The notes below the pieces were generated by a model. It was given only the letters and a program-made list of their open reading frames with translations, searched no databases and was not told where the DNA came from. Positions 16,518 through 22,725 of a DNA stretch of 39,917 nucleotides are shown here, piece after piece. Position numbers and translations under genes: made by a program. Numbering within the stretch: position 1 is the stretch's first letter; every line of letters starts with the position of its first letter. Source of the DNA: a virus; IMG/VR virus record IMGVR_UViG_3300031521_000165, positions 1 through 39,917 of that record; one strand, written 5' to 3'.

Positions 16518-16667
16518 TTACTCTCCCACCGCCTGAACGCTTTCAGTGCGGGTTTCCTTGTCGGGGTGTATGTTATGCAGTGTCCAATTAAGTATGAGCG
16601 AAAATACGATAGCTAAAACCGCAAATAATGTCCATTTCATGCAGCTACATTCTCGTTTACTGATCAT
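16518..16667 (-). CDS. Small membrane protein (49 residues)
   Basis: ATG at 16667..16665 overlaps the upstream stop as ATGA, and the TAA is at 16520..16518. The product has a polar start, one hydrophobic segment (about residues 11-30, including TLFAVLAIVFSLIL) and a charged tail (H-P-D-K-E-T-R-T-E-S). A second ATG at codon 10 could also be used. A small hairpin (GGGAG/CTCCC) follows. Probably a single-pass membrane peptide of unknown role. The 180 bases beyond it, up to 16335, hold no gene I can support. Confidence 0.65.
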   Translation of the reverse strand: MISKRECSCMKWTLFAVLAIVFSLILNWTLHNIHPDKETRTESVQAVGE

Positions 16668-17167
16668 AGCTGTTCACTTTTAGCGTTAGAAATACTACTT
16701 GTAATTGCTTCAGCTGATGCTGTTGGCTCGTCACCATTAAGTTGTTTATCAGACGGCTTAAAAACAGACTTTGAACCGCTATCGATAAAAAGATCAAGCA
16801 TTGCCAGTGCGCGTTGTAGGTTGTTTCCAGACATTGTTTTCAACCGGCGAAGTCTTGTAACTTCTTGTCTGCTGACTAGATAAATTCCGTATTTTTCAGT
16901 TAATGCTTCTTTATAAAAGTTCCATGCTTCTTGGAATTCAGTTCCTTCGAATGGCATCTTTACGGGAATGGGTGCAATAGGATCTATTTGCTTATCAATC
17001 TCGTTGTATTGGTTCACTACTAATCCAAAGTGCTTTACTAGTTTTTGAAATGCCTTAGCAGTTCTCGTATCGGTAATCCCTTCGTTTATTTCATTGATCA
17101 TACCCGATAGTTGATTCATTGATTGGGAGTATGAATCCCACAGAGGTTTGAGAGTTTGATTTTCCAT
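16664..17167 (-). CDS. Hypothetical protein with domain shared with the lysogeny region
   Basis: A 167-residue protein. About residues 78-145 match the 88-residue protein encoded rightward at 19194 (W-x-F-Y-x-E, K-[YF]-G, then a helix ending L-x-x-[FL]-I-D-[SN]-G-x-K-S and D-x-Q-L). The N-terminal 75 residues are a separate helical region. No known family assigned. Confidence 0.7.
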   Translation of the reverse strand: MENQTLKPLWDSYSQSMNQLSGMINEINEGITDTRTAKAFQKLVKHFGLVVNQYNEIDKQIDPIAPIPVKMPFEGTEFQEAWNFYKEALTEKYGIYLVSRQEVTRLRRLKTMSGNNLQRALAMLDLFIDSGSKSVFKPSDKQLNGDEPTASAEAITSSISNAKSEQL

Positions 17168-17171
17168 AGTG

Positions 17172-17453
17172 CTATATTTCTAAAGTGTTTAAAATTTCGG
17201 TTGCCTGATTATATGCTTCGGTGAATTCTTCTTTATTTGATTCGACCATATTACGCTCGAAGCTGCGAAGTGTAGAAGTAAATGCTGAACGTGATACTCC
17301 AAAATTTTGAACCTGAATTTTGGAACTTAGAAGAATATTAGAGCATGCGTGTTCTACCGAGTTTAATTCTACCAGAATGAATTGAAATGATTTTAAATCA
17401 AAATATACGAAGTGATTATCACGTTCATTTTTCAGGAAAAGTTGTTCGTTCAT
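17172..17453 (-). CDS. Hypothetical early protein
   Basis: A 93-residue protein with a beta-type N-terminus and a charged helical C-terminus (FERNMVESNKEEFTEAYNQA). It overlaps the previous stop by 4 bases (ATGA). Unrecognised. Confidence 0.7.
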   Translation of the reverse strand: MNEQLFLKNERDNHFVYFDLKSFQFILVELNSVEHACSNILLSSKIQVQNFGVSRSAFTSTLRSFERNMVESNKEEFTEAYNQATEILNTLEI

Positions 17454-17701
17454 CGGTCAAATAAGTTTAAAATTTCGAGTCGTCCGGGATTAAGAAAAAG
17501 TTCTGCTTTTTTAGTAGATATGTATTTGTAAAATAGTGGCCACATGGGTTGTTTTTCGCCGTTGTGTGGATTAGTTACCATCCAAACCTTACTGAGCATA
17601 GTTTCAGATTCTAGATGCCCGTTTTCGGGTTGAACGTCAAGTCCGACGTTTCGTAGCATTGTTACCGCTTCGCTTTCGGTAAATTCCATATCTATTCGCA
17701 T
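17450..17701 (-). CDS. Hypothetical early protein
   Basis: An 83-residue soluble protein, beginning M-R-I-D-M-E-F, overlapping both neighbours by a few bases. Contains an aromatic patch (K-Q-P-M-W-P-L-F-Y-K-Y). Function unknown. Confidence 0.7.
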   Translation of the reverse strand: MRIDMEFTESEAVTMLRNVGLDVQPENGHLESETMLSKVWMVTNPHNGEKQPMWPLFYKYISTKKAELFLNPGRLEILNLFDR

Positions 17702-17886
17702 AGTTCAAGATCATAACCTGGAACAGGAGTTCCGTAGTAAAAACATTTGCCTTTAGCATTCCAGAATAGTCGTATTTTTCCAACGTATCCTTCAGCATTT
17801 TCAACGACTCCTTTTGGAGCACTAATATTGTCAATAGAAACTTCTTGTTCCAGTAGTGCTTTTTCAAATTGTTCGGTTGTGTACAT
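17692..17886 (-). CDS. Small hypothetical early protein
   Basis: A 64-residue protein; the other frame across this stretch (17637..17867) has poor composition and is rejected. A short helix is followed by strands (GKIRLFWNAKGKCFYYGT). Overlaps the next gene by 10 bases. Function unknown. Confidence 0.7.
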   Translation of the reverse strand: MYTTEQFEKALLEQEVSIDNISAPKGVVENAEGYVGKIRLFWNAKGKCFYYGTPVPGYDLELCE

Positions 17887-17947
17887 TGTATTCAGATTTT
17901 TAGAGAGAGTGAGAGATGTTTTTTATATATGTAAAAGTGTATTCGAT

Positions 17948-17970
17948 ACTTCCCGACGCTTCGGGTAAGC
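17948..17970 (-). terminator. Weak hairpin after the LuxR-like gene
   Basis: CCCGA and TCGGG, extended outward with a bulge, form a stem-loop just after the stop at 17973. The following minus-strand sequence is not a clean T-run, so it may only attenuate transcription into the early operon. Confidence 0.45.
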
Positions 17971-17972
17971 CT

Positions 17973-18341
17973 TTAATCGTTGTCTAGTCCGTATAAGTAT
18001 TCAGTTTTAGATTTTACTTTTCGCGCTCTGGATCTCTTTGCCCGAAGCACATCGTTTGGAGAAGCTGCCATATCGAAAACTACAAGAAAAAGCAGCATGA
18101 TTGCAAATACCTGGCGTTTCCGTTCGGTAATTTGAAAACTGATGTCGAATGCCTGACCGCAATACCATAGCACCAAATCGGAAAGCTTGCTAAAACCTAA
18201 CTTTTCGTAGATGTTTTTTACGGTGGTTTCTACCGTGTAAATACTTCGGTGGGTTTTGTTGGCCACTTCTTTTTTCGATTCGCCCAGCGCGATGCGTTCG
18301 GCTATTTCAAATTCGGATCGGGATAACTGAGTTGCGATCAT
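17973..18341 (-). CDS. LuxR-type HTH protein with a membrane segment
   Basis: A 122-residue protein. Residues 5-60 are a LuxR/GerE helix-turn-helix: L-S-R-S-E-F-E-I-A, then E-S-K-K-E-V-A, then T-V-E-T-T-V-K-N-I-Y-E-K-L-G-F. Residues 76-95 (RQVFAIMLLFLVVFDMAAS) are hydrophobic enough to span the membrane, and a basic segment follows (L-R-A-K-R-S-R-A-R-K). There is no receiver or ligand domain. It sits in the early leftward operon beside the switch and may be a membrane-tethered regulator. Target unknown. Confidence 0.75.
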   Translation of the reverse strand: MIATQLSRSEFEIAERIALGESKKEVANKTHRSIYTVETTVKNIYEKLGFSKLSDLVLWYCGQAFDISFQITERKRQVFAIMLLFLVVFDMAASPNDVLRAKRSRARKVKSKTEYLYGLDND

Positions 18342-18348
18342 AGCTGCA

Positions 18349-18600
18349 TTATTTAATGGCTTCGTTGGCCTGTTGTGGAAGCGACTTGATTTGTTTTACC
18401 ATTTCAATTGCTTTTTGATATACGTCTAATTTCTTCCCTGCTAAAAGCTCAAAACTTTCGACTTTAAAAGTTTCGTAAACAGTGGTAAGTGATGTTTTAG
18501 CCTGAGAAGCCAATTCACTTAGTTTTTGTTTCTGTGCCAAAAATTCACTGATTGTTTTTAGGTTGTCTCTGAACATTTCGTTCTCTTGATTTTCTTTCAT
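18349..18600 (-). CDS. Small HTH-like regulator, first gene of the leftward early operon
   Basis: An 83-residue helical protein when started at the ATG at 18600. The longer open frame up to 18759 crosses the promoters and overlaps the divergent repressor gene, so it is rejected. Residues 14-50 (S-E-F-L-A-Q-K-Q-K-L-S-E-L-A then T-S-L-T-T-V-Y-E-T-F) could be an HTH. As first gene opposite a CI-like repressor it is in the position of a Cro-like protein. This role is inferred from position. Confidence 0.65.
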   Translation of the reverse strand: MKENQENEMFRDNLKTISEFLAQKQKLSELASQAKTSLTTVYETFKVESFELLAGKKLDVYQKAIEMVKQIKSLPQQANEAIK

Positions 18601-18622
18601 TTTTTTTACCCTTTTATTTGTA

Positions 18623-18653
18623 TTGTTTTTGTATATTTGCTCCCTTATCTTTG
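18623..18653 (+). promoter_or_regulatory. Rightward promoter for the repressor/integrase unit
   Basis: TTG (18623..18625), 20 bases, then TATCTTTG (18646..18653), a perfect Bacteroidetes -7 box. Transcription should begin near 18660 and give a leader of about 70 bases before the repressor ATG at 18732. It points directly at the leftward promoter. Confidence 0.6.
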
Positions 18654-18666
18654 CATTGCGTACAAT

Positions 18667-18690
18667 AAGTATATACATACTGTATATCTT
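18667..18690. promoter_or_regulatory. Operator-like dyad between the facing promoters
   Basis: AAGTATATAC (18667..18676) and GTATATCTT (18682..18690) form an imperfect dyad; inside it AGTAT-ATAC-ATACT is perfect. It lies between the two predicted start points, so a bound repressor could block both polymerases. Confidence 0.5.
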
Positions 18691-18706
18691 TTGTAAAATC
18701 ACGTTG

Positions 18707-18737
18707 CAAATATAAGGGATATATTTAAGCCATGCAA
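18707..18737 (-). promoter_or_regulatory. Leftward early promoter
   Basis: On the minus strand TTG (18737..18735), 20 bases, then TATATTTG (18714..18707), a perfect TAnnTTTG. The upstream box overlaps the first codons of the repressor gene. The first gene starts at 18600, giving a leader of roughly 100 bases. Confidence 0.6.
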
Positions 18738-19169
18738 GAAAATAGCAAAGAAATTTCACCTATAAAGAAAAGAATTTTACAATACCTTGACTATAAAGGT
18801 ATTAGTTTATATAAATGCTACAAAGAAACTGGCATTTCTAAGAATGTTTTGTCACAACCGAATGGTTTAAGCGAAGATAACTTAGTCAAATTCTTAAATA
18901 AATACAAAGATGCTAACCCTATATGGATAACAATAGGGGAAGAATCTATGATAAGAATAGAAGTTGAAACAGAACGAAAAGAAGATGTAAAACCAAGAAT
19001 TCAGGAGGTAACTCCTGATTATATATTGAGGCGGTACGAAGAATTGGTAATTGAGAACAACGAGTTGAGAAATCAATTAAAGGCTCAAAAAAATGAGGTG
19101 CAATATGTGCCGGGCGTCGAACAGACTCTTATCGCTGCCGAACCACATGTTGAATTAAAGAAAAAATAA
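18732..19169 (+). CDS. CI-like phage repressor with HTH and coiled coil
   Basis: A 145-residue protein. Residues 9-66 resemble the N-terminal HTH of Bacteroides phage repressors (K-K-R-I-L-Q-Y-L-D-Y-K-G-I-S, E-T-G-I-S-K-N-V-L, then N-P-I-W-I-T-I-G-E). A helix rich in E, N and R at about 96-120 should form a coiled coil for dimerisation. There is no S24 autopeptidase domain, so it is not cleaved like lambda CI; release must work by another route. It lies on the opposite strand to the early genes and upstream of the integrase. Confidence 0.8.
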   Translation: MQENSKEISPIKKRILQYLDYKGISLYKCYKETGISKNVLSQPNGLSEDNLVKFLNKYKDANPIWITIGEESMIRIEVETERKEDVKPRIQEVTPDYILRRYEELVIENNELRNQLKAQKNEVQYVPGVEQTLIAAEPHVELKKK

Positions 19170-19193
19170 TACTGACCAATAAAACAAGTAATT

Positions 19194-19460
19194 ATGACAA
19201 CAACATCTACAGAACTGAAAAATCTAACTGAAATGTGGAAATTCTATAACGAATACTACATAGAGAAATTTGGGGAAGCATTGACCGAAAGTGAACAAAA
19301 AAAATATATGAAAATTCTTACTGAAGCATCAGTAGGGAATGAAGAAAAAGCGATGAAGATACTAGGCTATCTAATCGATAATGGTAAAAAAAGCATGTAT
19401 GCAGTGACTGATGAGCAACTGAAAGATGAATACATTGCAGATAATGATCTGAATGAATAA
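19194..19460 (+). CDS. Small lysogeny-region protein, paralogous domain
   Basis: An 88-residue helical protein between repressor and integrase. It shares with residues 78-145 of the 16664..17167 product the pattern W-K-F-Y-x-E, E-K-F-G, and L-I-D-N-G-K-K-S followed by D-E-Q-L. Its position could suit an excisionase or antirepressor, but it shows no Xis signature. Function unknown. Confidence 0.7.
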   Translation: MTTTSTELKNLTEMWKFYNEYYIEKFGEALTESEQKKYMKILTEASVGNEEKAMKILGYLIDNGKKSMYAVTDEQLKDEYIADNDLNE

Positions 19461-19468
19461 ATAATACG

Positions 19469-19692
19469 ATAATACACGAATACACGATAAACCACGAACT
19501 ACACTATAATAAGAAGTAAACTGGAAAAGGGTTTATAATAACTTAGAGTTTCCCTCCAGCTCCACTAAATTTCAAAAGTAGTTGAAAATGAACACATTAA
19601 AATCGTGTGAAACTTTTTTTAATTCGTGTATTACAAAAAAGAGACTAAAACTATCTAAAAACCAATTGATTACCTGACTATAATACACGATT
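19469..19692 (+). other. attP: Candidate attP with integrase arm sites
   Basis: The sequence GTTTCCCTCCAGCTCCACTA (core at about 19546..19568) resembles the 3' end of a tmRNA gene, a common integration target. Around it, copies of TAATACACGAwT lie at about 19469..19480 and 19681..19692, with an inverted copy at 19621..19633; shorter TACACGA/TCGTGT copies occur near 19481 and 19603. This arrangement directly upstream of the integrase fits a core flanked by arm-type sites. Host attB is not visible here. Confidence 0.5.
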
Positions 19693-20901
19693 ATGGGACG
19701 AAAAACAAGTATTATTATATTTCCAACTTTAAATGACCGAGGCGGTGATCTATCACGAAAGTGGTATGTAGAATGGAAATATCAGATTCCGGGTGAACCT
19801 GAAAAAAGAATTGAAAGAGTTTATAAAGGGCTAGCAACCGGAACAAATGCTGAACGCAGAAAAATTGCTAATGCAATTATTGACGAGAAAACTGAATGGC
19901 TTAAGTCTGGAGAGTATTTAAGCGGATCTTTGAAAAAAGTATATGAAGATGAATTGATGTATAGGAATGAAGCTAAAATTTATGGGAAATATAAGAGTAA
20001 TGTAATTACTTCAAGAACCTATCTTAGCGAATTTTTATCTATGAAAAAACAGACTTTCAAAAATCCAAAGTCATATATGGATTTTCAGTCTAAGCTTAGG
20101 ATTTTCAATGTTTGGTTAGAAAAGAATAAACTTGATCAATTAAGCATAAAGCTAATTAAACGTCAACACATTATTGATTTTTCTAAGTATCTTTCTGAGG
20201 ATGAAAATCTAAGTAGATTGACAATAGATAAGTATATTCAATGTATAAGTGCTTTTTTCGAAAATGAACTTTTAAACCAAAGAATAGAAAGTAATCCTGT
20301 TTTGAAAATCCCTAAAATGGGGAAAATAGTTGATTGTTCGGCTGTTCCATTTCATAACAATGATCGGGAAAAACTGAAAAATGCTATTTCAAATGTTGAC
20401 CCACAACTTTGGCTAGCTTGCCAGATTGAATACTATTGTGCCATTAGACCCGGTACTGAGTTGCGACTCATGAAAATTAAGTGGATTGATTTTGATAAAA
20501 AATGCTTCAGGATTCCAAATATAGAAGCTAAAAACTCTTTGACTGAAATTGTTGTTATTCCAGATCAATTGATGAGTGAAATGATCAAAATGAACTTACA
20601 AACATATCATTTCGATTTATATTTATTTGGTAAAAATGGTTGTCCTGGTACAATTCCTCTTGGAAAGAACACCCTTAGAAACAAATTTAATAGATATAGA
20701 GATGCCTTGAACATTTCTACTGAATATAAATTTTACTCATGGAAGCATACAGGAGCAATTCAACTCCTTGAAAATGGAGTTAAAGAACATGATTTGCAAA
20801 ATCACTTAAGACATAAAAGTTATACAACTACAGAAGTATATCTGAAGAAAAAAACACCTCAAAGAAATAGTACAGTCAATCAGTTTACATCAGATATTTA
20901 A
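19693..20901 (+). CDS. int: Tyrosine-family site-specific integrase
   Basis: A 402-residue recombinase: an N-terminal arm-binding part (1-90), a SAM-like core-binding domain (about 100-205), and the catalytic domain (about 215-395). Catalytic residues are Arg252 (A-I-R-P-G-T-E), Lys280 in the beta-hairpin, His374 (L-R-H-K-S) and the nucleophile Tyr383. The usual H-x-x-R box reads Y-S-W-K (348-351), then H-T-G, so arginine is replaced by lysine; I associate this variant with Bacteroidetes phage integrases. It inserts the phage at attP/attB and lies directly after the candidate attP. Confidence 0.92.
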   Translation: MGRKTSIIIFPTLNDRGGDLSRKWYVEWKYQIPGEPEKRIERVYKGLATGTNAERRKIANAIIDEKTEWLKSGEYLSGSLKKVYEDELMYRNEAKIYGKYKSNVITSRTYLSEFLSMKKQTFKNPKSYMDFQSKLRIFNVWLEKNKLDQLSIKLIKRQHIIDFSKYLSEDENLSRLTIDKYIQCISAFFENELLNQRIESNPVLKIPKMGKIVDCSAVPFHNNDREKLKNAISNVDPQLWLACQIEYYCAIRPGTELRLMKIKWIDFDKKCFRIPNIEAKNSLTEIVVIPDQLMSEMIKMNLQTYHFDLYLFGKNGCPGTIPLGKNTLRNKFNRYRDALNISTEYKFYSWKHTGAIQLLENGVKEHDLQNHLRHKSYTTTEVYLKKKTPQRNSTVNQFTSDI

Positions 20902-20903
20902 AC

Positions 20904-20937
20904 AAAAACGCCCGATCTTCACAGACCAGGCGTTTTT
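20904..20937. terminator. Bidirectional terminator between integrase and lysis genes
   Basis: AAAAACGCC (20904..20912) pairs with GGCGTTTTT (20929..20937); a second short pairing, GATCT/AGACC with one mismatch, can extend the stem. T-runs flank both sides, serving the rightward integrase and the leftward lysis genes. Its left part matches 18 of 20 bases of the terminator at 32697. Confidence 0.85.
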
Positions 20938-20973
20938 TTTCAAAATAATCTCAAACTAAAAATATATAAACAT

Positions 20974-21612
20974 CTAACTCTCTTTTTTCACTTGAAATAC
21001 TTTCAATACCCATACAAATAATTTCGGTAAAAGGCCAAACTTATCAAATAGTAAAACTAATAATATTACACCTAGTGATATTGATATATATTTCCAAATC
21101 GGGAATGATGTAGTTTGTTTCGTTTCCGATTTTGAACTTTCCTTAGCCTTTACACTCAAAAGGCTATCATTCGATTGTTTGAGTCGTTTATTTTCTTCAA
21201 TCAGTAAATTATTTTTAGTCCGGGTTTCTTCAAGAATTTTATTATCCTTTTGGGATAATGTTTTTTCTTTAGTCGTTGTTTCTTCGATAACAGGCGGTTT
21301 GCCGGTACCGGGAAAAATCGGCTGTGAAGTATCATACTTCGTTGTATTCGTTTCAGTTTCTTTAGATTGATTTTCTGAACTTTGCGTATTTTTTGAAGTA
21401 TCCGTTTCGCCTGAAGCTGCTGTTTTTACGTTGGTAGTTTCATCAGTCTTTTTCTTCGACTCCAGGTCAGAATTTAAAGCGATATCGCTTTTCACTTTCT
21501 CCACTTTTTTGGTAGTTGAGCATCCAGATAAAACGATTACAAACAATAGGACCATTCCGGTGATCCACACGCTGAAGAATGAGATAAGCGATTTTTTGAG
21601 TATGTTTTTCAT
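20974..21612 (-). CDS. One-piece spanin (u-spanin) candidate
   Basis: A 212-residue protein with a hydrophobic signal ending in a lipobox, L-S-G-C (Cys31), a long polar middle rich in T, K, E and S (32-165) with a coiled-coil patch near 125-155, and a transmembrane segment (about 171-189), with a further hydrophobic stretch to 206. An outer-membrane lipid anchor at one end and an inner-membrane anchor at the other is the plan of unimolecular spanins such as T1 gp11, which fuse the two membranes in the last step of lysis. It follows holin and muramidase and precedes the terminator, as expected. Confidence 0.72.
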   Translation of the reverse strand: MKNILKKSLISFFSVWITGMVLLFVIVLSGCSTTKKVEKVKSDIALNSDLESKKKTDETTNVKTAASGETDTSKNTQSSENQSKETETNTTKYDTSQPIFPGTGKPPVIEETTTKEKTLSQKDNKILEETRTKNNLLIEENKRLKQSNDSLLSVKAKESSKSETKQTTSFPIWKYISISLGVILLVLLFDKFGLLPKLFVWVLKVFQVKKES

Positions 21613-21614
21613 TT

Positions 21615-22175
21615 CTATTTAAATTTTAAGTAAGCATTTGCTAGAGTAATATTATACGGCTCACGACCCCATTTGATTGCCATTTCACGATATTTCGCAC
21701 CATTGTATAAGGTAGCAACAATATGCCAGTTATGAGCGATAAGGGCAGCTTTAAGGGCTTTATCTGTATCTATGAATTTACAAACTTGCCATATCTGCCT
21801 ATCGATTCCTTTCTTAGCATCATCCCACATGGCATTTACGCTTTCATAACCTAGGCGTTTCCAATGCAAACCGAGTATCTGACCAATGCCAATACTTGTT
21901 GCTTCCATGGCTGCCGTTTTATTCTTGCTAAATGCGTCATTAAAAGCCAACCATTCTTTGCTCTGAACTTCAACCTTATTCAGCGACCATGCTCCTGAAG
22001 GTGTATAAGGTGCGCGCTTACGGTACCAACTCGACTCAAACTGTATAATTATCTTACCGGTTGCATCATCGAACCCTTTACCACCCGTTTCGGCCGAGAT
22101 AAATGCCATTACTGCTCGTGATTCAATTTTAAAGATTGCAGCTTCGTTCCAAACGATGGGAAGTAGTTCTTTCAT
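21615..22175 (-). CDS. Endolysin, N-acetylmuramidase family
   Basis: A 186-residue protein with the layout of phage N-acetylmuramidases (PF11860-like): an early A-E-T-G-G-K-G-F segment with the probable catalytic Glu29, then the I-I-I-Q-F-E-S strand, the central A-T-S-I-G-I-G-Q-I-L-G, and a late A-x-x-Y-N-G-A-K-Y motif. It cuts the glycan backbone of peptidoglycan. No signal peptide, so it needs the holin for release. It overlaps the holin gene by 4 bases. Confidence 0.88.
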   Translation of the reverse strand: MKELLPIVWNEAAIFKIESRAVMAFISAETGGKGFDDATGKIIIQFESSWYRKRAPYTPSGAWSLNKVEVQSKEWLAFNDAFSKNKTAAMEATSIGIGQILGLHWKRLGYESVNAMWDDAKKGIDRQIWQVCKFIDTDKALKAALIAHNWHIVATLYNGAKYREMAIKWGREPYNITLANAYLKFK

Positions 22176-22681
22176 TTCACTTCCTCCTTATCCTTTAACA
22201 TCGATAAATCAATATCTAAATGGCGTTCTGTTTTGTCTACCATAAATTTTTGAGCGATTGCAGCCCATTTCGAGCCATTACATGAACTTTCATTTTCGGT
22301 GATTGACCAGAACTGAATGCCACAAAAAACGAGTGCTGTGTAATTGGCCAGATAAAGATCAGTATGCATAATGAGAATGTATTTTTCAATCACAAAAGCC
22401 AGTACTACTGCAACCATAGCCAAAACACCTGTTTTAAATGCTTTTGAGAGCTTATCACTTCTTACCTTTGCTGTGGCTTTACCGGTACATTTTTTTACCC
22501 TATGAGCAAGCCGATAAGCTGAAATGCAATCAAAAATAACGAATACGATACAAATCAAAATAAATGGAAATGTAGGCTTAATCATTACCAGAAAGCCTCC
22601 TAACATACTTAGTGACCATTTTACTAAATCAACCAAGTTACTTATAATCCACTTGGTTATTTGTGGTGAGTAATTTTTCAT
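22172..22681 (-). CDS. Holin
   Basis: A 169-residue membrane protein with hydrophobic segments at about 25-38, 39-60, 85-108 and 114-132, and a charged C-terminal tail (after ENESSCNGSKW). Size and layout match the phage holin family of the toxin-secretion/lysis type found in Bacteroidetes phages. It forms the inner-membrane lesion that lets the muramidase reach the cell wall. Next to the muramidase with an ATGA overlap. Confidence 0.82.
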   Translation of the reverse strand: MKNYSPQITKWIISNLVDLVKWSLSMLGGFLVMIKPTFPFILICIVFVIFDCISAYRLAHRVKKCTGKATAKVRSDKLSKAFKTGVLAMVAVVLAFVIEKYILIMHTDLYLANYTALVFCGIQFWSITENESSCNGSKWAAIAQKFMVDKTERHLDIDLSMLKDKEEVK

Positions 22682-22725
22682 AATGTATGTGTTTTTTAAA
22701 ATTTATACGTTTTAAAAATAAATAG

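Noticed and set aside
16394-16591. Plus-strand frame of 65 residues
   Set aside because: Opposite the 49-residue membrane gene, no promoter, and a composition of proline, cysteine and tyrosine typical of a shadow frame.
17637-17867. 76-residue minus-strand frame
   Set aside because: Overlaps the better 64-residue frame (17692..17886) and has poor composition; the latter fits the operon spacing.
18601-18759. N-terminal extension of the HTH-like gene to 18759
   Set aside because: It crosses both promoters and the start of the divergent repressor and reads as an atypical hydrophobic string.
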